Shown: one piece after another, positions 1-7,125 of the stretch
How the letters are laid out: every line of letters begins with the position of its first letter
How positions within the stretch are numbered: position 1 is the first letter of the stretch
Assembly: GCA_964639935.1 (NCBI GenBank)
Contig: CAZXGT010000050.1
Location: forward strand, 1 to 14,578
Length of the DNA: 14,578 nt
Direction of reading: 5' to 3'
Source of the DNA: CALNYS01 sp964639935
GTDB lineage: Bacteria; Planctomycetota; Phycisphaerae; Phycisphaerales; UBA1924
Notes under the pieces: model-generated
Told to the model about the DNA's origin: nothing
Databases searched by the model: none
The model's input: only the letters and a program-made list of their open reading frames with translations
Made by a program: the position numbers and the translations under genes

Positions 1-1117
1 GAACATCGTCGAAGAGCAGCCCGTCGAATGCCTCGCGCTCTAGGCGCGACTTCCCCTTCACCTGCCGGGCGTACGCCCGTTCGCCGAGATGATAGAAACG
101 GAACGAGTCGTCGGGCGACACCTCGTGATCGACGGCGGCGAGCGTTGCGATGAGGTCCACATGCTCCGGCGCCGCTCTCCATCGGTTCGTGAGATCATCC
201 AGAAGCGACGCGGGGCGCCCGCTCACCGCGGGCGCTCCCTTCACGAAGAGCCGGGCTTCGTCGCTCCAGACGCGGCCGAACGCGTCACGATCGAGCGTGA
301 ACACATCGCCGGGCTCGTCGTGAGTGAGCGACGTGATCGTCATCCTCATCACACCAACAGGCTGGCTTTTCACGGGGTCGACGAGGTCAATGTCCAGCCG
401 GTGCGGCCAGCGCTTGCCCGCGACATCGCGCCAGTCCGAGAGCCGTGTGCGAGAGAAAGCCTCACCCGAGTCACACACCATCAGCTCGATGATCGCCGCT
501 TCACCCTCGCGCGGCGGCGTGATGCGCACGTCGTAGTCGCCGAAGCTTGAGGCGGCGCCGGGAAGGATCCCGAACACCTCGCCTTCCCGCTTCTCCCAGC
601 GCACCCGCTCAATATCGAAGCTTTCCGCAGCGTTCCGTAGCATCCCGAGCGTCACGTCCTGGGGATCTTCATCGTGCCGCGGGACGAGCCACTGACCCAT
701 CAGCACGAGCGGGTTCGGCAGCGCCATGCCCCGGTTCCGCTGATCGGTCCCGCGGGCGATCGAGAGCAGCCCCGCCGTTCGATCGGCGTACTGATACGTC
801 TCGCCGTCGTAGGCGATCTCGGTGTCCATGCTCATCGCGCGGCCGGGCTCGACGACGGATCGCTTCCGCCACTTCTCGCCCGACGCGTCGAACTCGAACG
901 CGCCTCGCATCGGCGTCGCGTCCTCGAGCGAGCGGAAGAAGCTCATCTCAACGTCCGCTCTGATCGAGCCCCTCTCGAACGCCGCGATCTGCGCCGCAAG
1001 CGTTTCGAGAAACTCCCGGCCCTCGTGCGGTTGAGGATCGGCGCCGCGAACAGCAGGGGCGACCGTCGCGAAGAGGCCAATCGCGAGAGCGATCACGCTC
1101 TGGTGAGGCATTTTCAT
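1..1117 (-). CDS. Exported protein of unknown function (3' end beyond window)
   Basis: An open frame of 372 codons runs from an ATG at 1117 to the left edge without a stop, so the C-terminus is missing. The N-terminus looks like a signal peptide: MKMPHQ, then a hydrophobic stretch at about residues 8-22, with a likely cleavage near VRG/A (residues 23-26). The mature part is soluble-looking, with alternating beta-type segments such as IAYDGETYQYADR (101-113) and one cysteine (C215); I see no lipobox, catalytic motif or membrane helix. The pattern loosely recalls LolA-like periplasmic beta proteins, which is speculation. A second ATG two codons later (1111) is an alternative start, and no strong Shine-Dalgarno separates them. 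The gene follows the M24 peptidase gene after 45 nt on the same strand and may be co-transcribed with it. Coding nature is well supported by uninterrupted frame and signal peptide; function is unknown. Confidence 0.8.
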   Translation of the reverse strand, partial: MKMPHQSVIALAIGLFATVAPAVRGADPQPHEGREFLETLAAQIAAFERGSIRADVEMSFFRSLEDATPMRGAFEFDASGEKWRKRSVVEPGRAMSMDTEIAYDGETYQYADRTAGLLSIARGTDQRNRGMALPNPLVLMGQWLVPRHDEDPQDVTLGMLRNAAESFDIERVRWEKREGEVFGILPGAASSFGDYDVRITPPREGEAAIIELMVCDSGEAFSRTRLSDWRDVAGKRWPHRLDIDLVDPVKSQPVGVMRMTITSLTHDEPGDVFTLDRDAFGRVWSDEARLFVKGAPAVSGRPASLLDDLTNRWRAAPEHVDLIATLAAVDHEVSPDDSFRFYHLGERAYARQVKGKSRLEREAFDGLLFDDV

Positions 1118-1162
1118 GCCGGATTGATACCAGATTCCCAAGGGGGGGCAAGAAGAAAACAA

Positions 1163-2305
1163 CTAACTCCAATCCAGCCCCGTCTGAATCGTGTTCAGGT
1201 TGATGCACCCCTCGTCGGTGACGATCACCATGTCCTCCACGCGGATGCCGCCGAAGCCTTTGGCATACAAACCCGGCTCGATGGTGAGGCAGTCGCCGCG
1301 GAGGAGCTCGGGGCCGCCGGGGGCGAGCAGGGGCGGCTCGTGGACGTCGAGCCCGACGCCGTGGCCCGTGCCGTGGACCATTGTGGGCTCCGTCGGGAGC
1401 GAACCATCCGTCGGCGCCGTCGCCGAGTAGCCGTGCTTCTCGAGGATGCCGACGCAGGTCTTGTGGAGCCCGTCACCCGTCGCGCCGGCCTTGGCGTAGG
1501 CGATCCCGGCGTCCTTCGCCTCGACGACCGCAGCGTGCGCCTTGGCAACGTCCGCCGGGACCTCGCCGTGCACGACCGTCCGTGTGCAGTCGCCGTGGTA
1601 GCGCGAGCTCGGGTCCATCGGGAAGACGTCGATGATGATCGTCTGCCCCGTGTAGAGCTTCCCCGTGCCGCGCTCGTGGCAGTCGGCGGCGTCGTCGCCC
1701 CCCGCCGCGATCGACGTGCTCGTTCCCATCCCCTGGCGAAGCAGAAACACGTTGATTTCCGCCTGGACGCGCTCGCTCGTGAGCTCCTCGCCCTCGTGCA
1801 TGAGCACGCCGTCCTTGCCGCACTCGGCCCGGGCGATCAGCCGGCACGCGAACTCCACCGCTTTCTCGGTCTTCCGCTGCGCCGCCTCGAGCGCGTCGAT
1901 CTCGCGCTGGCTCTTCATCCGGCGTTCGCGCACGCCGAGTTCCGGATCGCAGACGACGTCGATCCCCCGCTCGCGGAGGTAGTGCGCGTAGATCTCCGGG
2001 AGCGAGCGATCGGCGGTGATTTTCTTGACGCCCTCGCGAGAGAGGCACTCGGCGGCGCTCTGCGCGGCGGCCGTCTCGCGGTCGCTGGCGAGGCCCCGAT
2101 CGGGCGTGAAATCCGCGTAGGCGTGAATCTCATCGGCCGCCTTCGCCTGCTTGGCGCGGGGGATCTCGATGTCGCGGAGGATCATCACCGTCCGGCCGTC
2201 GAGTTCGAGAAGGACCGCCGGATCGCCAGTGTGAACGGGGGCGCGGTGGTAGAGCCACGGGTTGTGCAGCGGCGCGCCGGCGCGGATCGTTCGGGTATCG
2301 CTCAT
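1163..2305 (-). CDS. M24-family metallopeptidase, Xaa-Pro aminopeptidase type
   Basis: A 380-residue protein with a complete 'pita-bread' M24 catalytic domain after an N-terminal creatinase-like domain (about 1-135). The five expected metal ligands are present: D226 (IIIDVFP), D239 (HGDCTRT), H315 in HGTGHGVGLDVHE (311-323), E343 (TIEPGLY) and E357 (GIRVEDM). H322 matches the conserved active-site histidine. The family typically removes N-terminal residues preceding proline using two divalent metal ions. No signal peptide is seen, so it is probably cytoplasmic. The frame extends upstream to a GTG at 2332, but the ATG at 2305 (MSDTRT) gives a normal N-terminus and is preferred. It is transcribed divergently from the DUF4139 gene. 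Family membership is secure; whether it is an Xaa-Pro aminopeptidase, prolidase or a related hydrolase cannot be settled from motifs alone. Confidence 0.93.
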   Translation of the reverse strand: MSDTRTIRAGAPLHNPWLYHRAPVHTGDPAVLLELDGRTVMILRDIEIPRAKQAKAADEIHAYADFTPDRGLASDRETAAAQSAAECLSREGVKKITADRSLPEIYAHYLRERGIDVVCDPELGVRERRMKSQREIDALEAAQRKTEKAVEFACRLIARAECGKDGVLMHEGEELTSERVQAEINVFLLRQGMGTSTSIAAGGDDAADCHERGTGKLYTGQTIIIDVFPMDPSSRYHGDCTRTVVHGEVPADVAKAHAAVVEAKDAGIAYAKAGATGDGLHKTCVGILEKHGYSATAPTDGSLPTEPTMVHGTGHGVGLDVHEPPLLAPGGPELLRGDCLTIEPGLYAKGFGGIRVEDMVIVTDEGCINLNTIQTGLDWS

Positions 2306-2343
2306 GGCCTCAGGGTACACGCCCGAGAACACAAGTCGGGACG

Positions 2344-2369
2344 CGCCCCGATGGTCATTTCACGGGGCG
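2344..2369. repeat. Inverted repeat in the divergent intergenic region
   Basis: CGCCCCG at 2344-2350 and CGGGGCG at 2363-2369 are perfect 7-bp complementary arms around a 12-nt loop. It lies in the 126-nt gap between the two divergent gene starts (2305 and 2432). No T-tract follows on either strand, so it is not a canonical terminator. It could be an operator or a 5'-UTR hairpin, but in DNA this GC-rich a 7-bp match may be chance. Confidence 0.35.
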
Positions 2370-2419
2370 GCGCCGAACCGCCGATTCCTCCCGGCGTCCG
2401 AAGCCGCAAGCCCCACAAC

Positions 2420-2423
2420 GGAG
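2420..2423 (+). promoter_or_regulatory. Shine-Dalgarno that decides the DUF4139 gene start
   Basis: GGAG lies 8 nt before the ATG at 2432. The reading frame stays open far upstream, back to 674, antisense to the peptidase gene, so this site together with the signal peptide that follows identifies the true start. Confidence 0.6.
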
Positions 2424-2431
2424 AACCCCGC

Positions 2432-4441
2432 ATGCTCGCTCCTCTCACCCGTCCCGCGACCGCTCTGGCCCTCGCCGCCGGCTTCGCGTGCTCGTCGTTT
2501 TCGATGGCCGCCGCTCTCCCGCTCGAGCGCGTCACGATCTACCGCTCCGGCGTCGCCGCGTTCACCCATTCCGGAACCATCGACGGCGACGCGACCGTCG
2601 CTCTCGCGTTCGACGCCGATCGTCTTTCGGACGCTCTGAAGTCGCTCGTGGTGATCGACGGCGACCCCAGCGCTCCCCCCACCGCCAGCTACCGCCCGCA
2701 CCAGGATCTCGACGCCGTCTTGCAGGGCTACGACATCGACCCGCGTCGCCCGCTCATGAGCCTTCTCGACCAGCTCCGGGGCGAGCGTGCGCGCGTGCGA
2801 ACGCCCGAGGGGGAGATCGAGGGCGCTCTCTTCGGCGTTGAGACGATCAAGAATCCGGCAAGCGGGGTGGACCGTCAGCATGTCACCCTGCTGACCGATC
2901 GCGGTTTCCGCACGATCGAGCGCGCTCAGATCGTGACGATCGACTTCATCGATGAGGCGCTCGGCGCGCAGGTGCGCGAAGCGCTGTCGGCGCTCGCCTC
3001 CCACCGCGACGAGGGCGAAGCGAAGCTCGAGCTGCGTTTCACGGGCGACGGCTCGCGCGAGGCGATGGCGACGTACGTTCACGCGGCGCCGATCTGGAAG
3101 GCCTCCTACCGCCTGGTGCTCCCGGAAGGAAGCGGCGACGCGCTCCTCCAGGCGTGGGCCGTCGTTGAGAACCAGACGGATCAGGACTGGCGCGACGTCG
3201 CGCTGACGGTCGCCGCGGGCCGGCCCGTGAGCTTCACGATGGACCTGCAGACGCCGTTCGTCCCGACGCGCCCCGAGGTCCAGCCCCCCTACGCGCTCAC
3301 CGCCGGGCCGACGGTTTATGAGCGCGAACTGCGGCCGTCTCAGCGACGCGTCATGCCCGAAGCGATGGAAGCCGAGGCGCTTGGGCGCTTCCGCTCCGGC
3401 GCGGCGGCGGCGGGCGATGTCGCGGACTCCTCGGCGCCCGCGCCGCAGGTCGACGCGTCGGCGATGGGCGGGCAGTCCGCCGCGGCCGGTCTCGACGCCG
3501 GCTCGCAGTTCGTCTTCACCTTCGATGAGCCGGTGGATCTCGACCGGGGCGCCTCCGCGATGCTCCCGCTCGTGAGCCAGCCGGTGGGAGCGCGCTCGGT
3601 CACGATCTACTCCGGCGGCGCGCCGATGCGCGGGGTCGAGTTCACGAACGACTCGGGCGTCGACCTGATGCCGGGGCCGGTCGCGGTCTACGAGGCCGGG
3701 CGTTACGCCGGGGACGCGCAGATCGCCAACGTTTCACGGGGGGAGGAACGCCTGCTCTCCTACGCGGCCGATCTCGACGTGCTCGTCGTCCGGGACGACG
3801 CGAGGGAGGCTTCCGTGTCCTCGGTGCGCATCGTCGACGGGACGCTCATCGAGCGCGTCATCGATCGCTTCACGACCGAGTACCGCGTCGCCAACCGCGA
3901 CGAGACTGAGCCCCGGACGATGCTCATCGGGCATCCCAAGAGACCCGGGCTCGAGCTTGTTGCGCCGAAGAAGCCGGACGCCGAGACCGCCTCGGGCTAC
4001 CGCTTTGAGCTCGAGGTGGCGGCGGCGGACTCGGCCTCGCTCGAGGTGACGCAGGAGCGCGAGCGTCTGGTGCGTTACGCGGTCGCCGATTACTCCATCG
4101 ACACGCTGCTTGCGCACGCGGCCACGGGCGCGGCGTCAGACGAGGTCCGACGGGCCGTTGTCGAGGCCGGCCGGCTTCAGGCGGAGGTCCGCCGGATCGA
4201 ACGCGAGATCGCCGCTATCGACGCGCGCCTGCGCGAGATCACCGAGGATCAGCGGCGAATCCGGGACAACATGAATCGCGTCGGGCGCGGCGGCGATCTC
4301 TGGAACCGCTACGCCACGAAGCTCTCGGAGCAGGAAGACGAGATCGAGCGGCTCATGGACCGACGCGACGCGCTGCGCGGCTCGCTCGAAGAGGCGCAGC
4401 GGAGCCTCCGTGACTACCTGCGCGGTCTCGACGTTCAGTGA
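2432..4441 (+). CDS. Secreted DUF4139 domain protein with C-terminal coiled coil
   Basis: A 669-residue protein beginning with a signal peptide (hydrophobic 8-28, likely cleaved near MAA/AL). C20 in GFAC does not fit a lipobox well. The family hallmarks are IWKASYRLVLP (221-231), AWAVVENQTDQDW (241-253) and the DUF4139 core around 395-455 with GPVAVYEAGRYAGDAQ and ERLLSYAADLDVLV. Residues about 320-355 form an Ala/Ser/Gly-rich linker. Residues about 568-664 are heptad-like and rich in Arg/Glu/Leu, a likely coiled coil. DUF4139 proteins (some called mucoidy inhibitor MuiA) have no established biochemical activity; this one should be periplasmic or surface-exposed. The start at 2432 is fixed by GGAG and the signal peptide; an in-frame ATG at 2351 lacks both. 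It is the only gene on this strand in the window and converges on the next gene with no gap. Confidence 0.88.
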   Translation: MLAPLTRPATALALAAGFACSSFSMAAALPLERVTIYRSGVAAFTHSGTIDGDATVALAFDADRLSDALKSLVVIDGDPSAPPTASYRPHQDLDAVLQGYDIDPRRPLMSLLDQLRGERARVRTPEGEIEGALFGVETIKNPASGVDRQHVTLLTDRGFRTIERAQIVTIDFIDEALGAQVREALSALASHRDEGEAKLELRFTGDGSREAMATYVHAAPIWKASYRLVLPEGSGDALLQAWAVVENQTDQDWRDVALTVAAGRPVSFTMDLQTPFVPTRPEVQPPYALTAGPTVYERELRPSQRRVMPEAMEAEALGRFRSGAAAAGDVADSSAPAPQVDASAMGGQSAAAGLDAGSQFVFTFDEPVDLDRGASAMLPLVSQPVGARSVTIYSGGAPMRGVEFTNDSGVDLMPGPVAVYEAGRYAGDAQIANVSRGEERLLSYAADLDVLVVRDDAREASVSSVRIVDGTLIERVIDRFTTEYRVANRDETEPRTMLIGHPKRPGLELVAPKKPDAETASGYRFELEVAAADSASLEVTQERERLVRYAVADYSIDTLLAHAATGAASDEVRRAVVEAGRLQAEVRRIEREIAAIDARLREITEDQRRIRDNMNRVGRGGDLWNRYATKLSEQEDEIERLMDRRDALRGSLEEAQRSLRDYLRGLDVQ

Positions 4442-5500
4442 CTATCCCGCCGGTTCAGAGAGCGCCGCGAGGATCTCTCTCGCGAGCTGGGACTGATCGG
4501 ACCCGCGATCGTCGAGCTCGATCACTGTCCGGACCGTGTCGAGCGCGTCGATCACGATGAGCACCGCGTCGGCCTGCGGCGCGAAACGGTCGATCGTCGT
4601 CTCCGGCGCCACGGTCCATTTCACCCAGCGGCCCCACCGGTTGCGCAGCTCGCGCAGGTGATCGAGAAGAGGCTGATTGAAGGGCTCGACGCAGACCCCG
4701 AGCGCCGCGGTGTACCCGAGCGGCGCGCGATCGTCCTCGGAGACATCCAGCGCGGCGCCGAAGCCCGCCGAGGCTCCGGGGGTCTCGCGCCGGCAGAGCA
4801 CGAGCGCCACGGCGCCGGCGTCGCGGGAGGCGAGAATCCAGGGACGCATGTCGATCCCGAGCAGAAGAAGCGGCGGCGCGTCATCGCCCGCCCGCACCAG
4901 GCCGCCGTCTCGCCCGTCGCTTGGCCGAAGCAGATCCCGCACCGATTCGACCCGCGTCCGGTTCGCGACCGCAACCGCCTCGGGCGCCTCGGTCGCGGGC
5001 AACGCCTCGATGTCGAGCCGAACCCGCTCACCGTGCTCGGGCTCGGCGACGACGAGCCCAAGTCGCCCGGTTTCCGACTCGTCGACACGAAAACGCCCGC
5101 CGGGCTCGTTCAGGGGCCAGCACGCCAGCTCCGGCTCGCCGAAGGCCAGCGCGACCTGGATCGCCGGCACGCCGGGAAGCCGCTCGGCGAAGGTCGCCGC
5201 GGGCGTGGTGCGCACCGGCGCGACATAGACGCGGGAGGGATCGCCGACGCGCTCCACCGCGAGTCGCTTGCGGGTCATCGATGCGCGAAGTTCCGCGAAC
5301 TCCACGACGACCACGCGACCGCCGTCCCCGCGAACGATCAGCTCCTGCGTCGTGGCGCCGAGGTCATCAGAAAGCCGGAGCGTCACGCGCTCGGTAAAGC
5401 AGCCTGTCTGGTAGGCCGGCGCGATCTCCGCGAGCGAACGGCGGGCGTCCGCCGGTGCGGCGATCAGGAGCAGCCAGATGAGCGCGAGAGCCTGAGGCAT
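4442..5500 (-). CDS. Exported protein of unknown function downstream of folK
   Basis: A 352-residue protein starting MPQALALIWLLLIAAPADA, a clear signal peptide with probable cleavage after A19. Four cysteines follow (C34, C127, C236, C270), which could form disulfides if the protein is periplasmic. The first half is beta-rich (for example RVVVVEF, 62-68; AIQVALAF, 113-120). The second half mixes hydrophobic strands (LLLLGIDM, 211-218; AVLIVIDAL, 312-320) with a Trp/Arg segment (RNRWGRWVKW, 286-295). I do not recognise a family; a LolA-like first half is only an impression. The ATG at 5500 shares its A with the folK stop (TGATG), implying translational coupling; a GTG at 5503 is an alternative start. 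It is probably the last gene of the fliA-folK unit. Its stop codon abuts that of the convergent DUF4139 gene. Confidence 0.8.
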   Translation of the reverse strand: MPQALALIWLLLIAAPADARRSLAEIAPAYQTGCFTERVTLRLSDDLGATTQELIVRGDGGRVVVVEFAELRASMTRKRLAVERVGDPSRVYVAPVRTTPAATFAERLPGVPAIQVALAFGEPELACWPLNEPGGRFRVDESETGRLGLVVAEPEHGERVRLDIEALPATEAPEAVAVANRTRVESVRDLLRPSDGRDGGLVRAGDDAPPLLLLGIDMRPWILASRDAGAVALVLCRRETPGASAGFGAALDVSEDDRAPLGYTAALGVCVEPFNQPLLDHLRELRNRWGRWVKWTVAPETTIDRFAPQADAVLIVIDALDTVRTVIELDDRGSDQSQLAREILAALSEPAG

Positions 5501-6042
5501 CACCCCATGCTATCCCCCCGCCGCAGCCGCCGGAGAAGCTCCGCCGCCGAAGCGTCGAGGACCGGGTGCCGGAGATCCGGCGCGACGTCCGCCAGCGGGC
5601 GCAGCACGAAGTCCCGCTCGTGCAGCCGCGGGTGCGGGACGGTCAGACCCTCCTCGTCGATGATCCGCTCGCCGTAGAGCAGCAGGTCCAGATCGAGAAC
5701 CCGCGCCCCCCATCGCGGCTCGCTTGATCGCTCGCGTCCCGCGTCCCGCTCGATCGAGAGCAGCAGCTCGAGCAGCTCGCGCGGCGGGAGCGTCGTCCGC
5801 AATCTCGCCGCGGCGTTGAGATAATCGGGCTGCGGCGAGGAGCCCGCCAGCGTGAGCGCCGGCGTCTCGATCACGCCGCTCATCGCGACGTCGCTTACGC
5901 CGGGCGTTTCGCTCAGTCGCTCGATGGCGAACCGGAGGTTGGCGTCGCGATCGCCGAGGTTCGCGCCGAGCGCGACGGCGGCGACGACGGGTTTTGCGGG
6001 CGGCGGGGTCACGGCGACAGTGTGAACCGTCGCGGTCTCCAT
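5500..6042 (-). CDS. folK: 2-amino-4-hydroxy-6-hydroxymethyldihydropteridine pyrophosphokinase
   Basis: A 180-residue HPPK, the enzyme that transfers pyrophosphate from ATP to 6-hydroxymethyl-7,8-dihydropterin in folate synthesis. Family motifs are in order: ALGANLGDR (24-32), YLNAA (74-78), ER in the 98-104 helix, RWGARVLDLDLLLYG (110-124) with the Mg-binding D117 and D119, and HPRLHERDFVLRPL (137-150). About 18 residues precede the usual HPPK start (V-AA-VALGANLGD), rich in Pro/Thr/Val; no good Shine-Dalgarno points to a later start. It begins 24 nt after the fliA stop and ends on TGATG shared with the next gene. It is a single-domain enzyme, not fused to FolB or FolP, and no other folate gene is in the window. 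Its position behind a flagellar sigma gene looks like operon read-through rather than functional coupling. Confidence 0.95.
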   Translation of the reverse strand: METATVHTVAVTPPPAKPVVAAVALGANLGDRDANLRFAIERLSETPGVSDVAMSGVIETPALTLAGSSPQPDYLNAAARLRTTLPPRELLELLLSIERDAGRERSSEPRWGARVLDLDLLLYGERIIDEEGLTVPHPRLHERDFVLRPLADVAPDLRHPVLDASAAELLRRLRRGDSMG

Positions 6043-6066
6043 CGCCAGCCGGCGAGCCAGCGTGGC

Positions 6067-6984
6067 TCAGCCGGCGGCCTGGGCCTCGAACTCTCGCTCC
6101 CGGTGCTGCATCTGCGCCTTGAGGCGAGCGAGGATCGACGAGTGCATCTGGCTCACGCGGCTCTCGGAAAGATCGAGCGTCGCCCCGATCTCCTTCATCG
6201 TCATCTCCTCGTAGTAGTAGAGAACAACGATGAGGCGCTCGGCCCTCGAGAGGCCCTTGGTGATGAGGTCCTTCAGGTCGCGGCGCTGGGTCTGCGTGAG
6301 CGGGTTGGTCTGCGAGCGGTCCTTGATGACGTCGATCTCGCGGAGCTCCCGGCTGCCGTCGGACTGGTTGTAGCTGCGGGAGAGACTTACGACAGAGGTC
6401 GGCCGGCCGTCGCGATGGATCTTCTTGTACTCCTCGCTGTCGACGCCGAGATGCTCAGCGATCTCCTGCTGCGTCGGCTTGCGGCCGAGCTTCATCGCCA
6501 GCGCGTTGCGGGCCTGGTCCACCTTGGCGCTGCGGGAGCGCACGAGTCGCGGCACCCAGTCCATCGTCCGGAGCTCGTCGAGGATGGCGCCGCGGATGCG
6601 CGGAGCGCAGTACGTCTCGAACTTCACCCCACGCTCGAGGTCGAACGCGCTAATGGCGTCCATGAGACCGAAGAGCCCGGCGCTCATGAGATCCTCGATG
6701 TCCACCTCGTCCGGCAGCCGAGCGTAGATGCGCTCGGCGTTGTAACGAACGAGCGGGAGGTAGCGCTCCATGAAGTAATTGCGGAGCCGCTGAGAAGGAT
6801 TCTCCTCGAAGGCTTTCCAGAGCTTCTTGACGTCCATCTCGTTGAGCTGCTCGTCGGAGAGCTGCTCGATCGAGGCGGGAGCGTTCTTCCTGGCTTTCGA
6901 AGACTCGCCGTTCCGGCTCGCCGCCTTGCCTTTGGCGGAGGTGGTTTTCGACGACCGATCGGTGCGGCTTTTCGTTCCCGGCAT
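6067..6984 (-). CDS. fliA: Flagellar sigma factor, sigma-28 (FliA/WhiG family)
   Basis: A 305-residue sigma-70-class factor. Region 2 spans about 70-146 and includes DLMSAGLFGLMDAISAFD (98-115), VKFETYCAPRIRGAILDELR (120-139) and DWVPR (142-146), characteristic of the FliA/WhiG branch. Region 3 is about 150-190 (LGRKPTQQEIAEHLG). Region 4 is about 235-292 with a helix-turn-helix at MKEIGATLDLSESRVSQMHS (263-282). The family directs RNA polymerase to late flagellar promoters and is usually held by an anti-sigma FlgM, not seen here. The first 35 or so residues are an unusual Ser/Lys/Arg/Thr-rich, probably disordered tail before the normal N-terminus. The ATG at 6984 has AAGGAG 9 nt upstream, which supports keeping the extension. 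The 141-nt gap upstream contains a promoter candidate, so the gene may be transcribed independently as well as from the export operon. Confidence 0.95.
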   Translation of the reverse strand: MPGTKSRTDRSSKTTSAKGKAASRNGESSKARKNAPASIEQLSDEQLNEMDVKKLWKAFEENPSQRLRNYFMERYLPLVRYNAERIYARLPDEVDIEDLMSAGLFGLMDAISAFDLERGVKFETYCAPRIRGAILDELRTMDWVPRLVRSRSAKVDQARNALAMKLGRKPTQQEIAEHLGVDSEEYKKIHRDGRPTSVVSLSRSYNQSDGSRELREIDVIKDRSQTNPLTQTQRRDLKDLITKGLSRAERLIVVLYYYEEMTMKEIGATLDLSESRVSQMHSSILARLKAQMQHREREFEAQAAG

Positions 6985-6993
6985 GGTGGTCGG

Positions 6994-6999
6994 CTCCTT
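6994..6999 (-). promoter_or_regulatory. Shine-Dalgarno for fliA
   Basis: AAGGAG (complement of 6999-6994) stands 9 nt before the ATG at 6984. It supports a start that includes the atypical basic N-terminal tail rather than a later start nearer the conserved region. Confidence 0.7.
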
Positions 7000-7081
7000 G
7001 ACCTTGTTGCCGTGGGCCGGCGCCGGGCTCGGGAGCGGGGCGGCGGCGTGTCAGTTGTCTGCCCGTCCGTGGACGTCCGAG

Positions 7082-7110
7082 AATGTCCATCTTTTCATCC
7101 GCAATGTCAA
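7082..7110 (-). promoter_or_regulatory. Candidate housekeeping promoter upstream of fliA
   Basis: Reading leftward, a perfect -35 hexamer TTGACA (complement of 7110-7105) is followed after 17 nt by GACATT (complement of 7087-7082), a weak -10 that keeps A at position 2 and T at position 6. The stretch is noticeably AT-richer than its surroundings. It sits in the largest intergenic gap of the flagellar block, about 100 nt before the fliA ATG. The -35 and spacing are good, the -10 poor, so this is a candidate only. Confidence 0.45.
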
Positions 7111-7122
7111 CTCAAACTTGAG
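7111..7122. repeat. Small palindrome beside the fliA promoter candidate
   Basis: CTCAAACTTGAG consists of 5-bp arms CTCAA/TTGAG around a 2-nt centre, directly adjoining the upstream edge of the TTGACA hexamer and 3 nt from the stop codon of the preceding gene. Its position fits an operator for a dimeric regulator. It is too short to exclude chance. Confidence 0.35.
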
Positions 7123-7125
7123 AAG

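Noticed and set aside
89..963. Several short rightward frames near the left edge
   Set aside because: The leftward strand here is one uninterrupted 372-codon frame with a signal peptide; the rightward ones overlap each other and have Arg/Ser/Pro-rich composition typical of shadows.
1118..1162. Terminator or promoter in the gap after the M24 gene
   Set aside because: The 45 nt contain a G-run and an A-rich patch but no hairpin or clear promoter hexamers.
674..2431. Rightward open frame continuous with the DUF4139 gene but starting at 674
   Set aside because: It runs antisense to the peptidase gene and the left exported-protein gene, has Arg/His-rich shadow composition, and the signal peptide plus GGAG place the real start at 2432.
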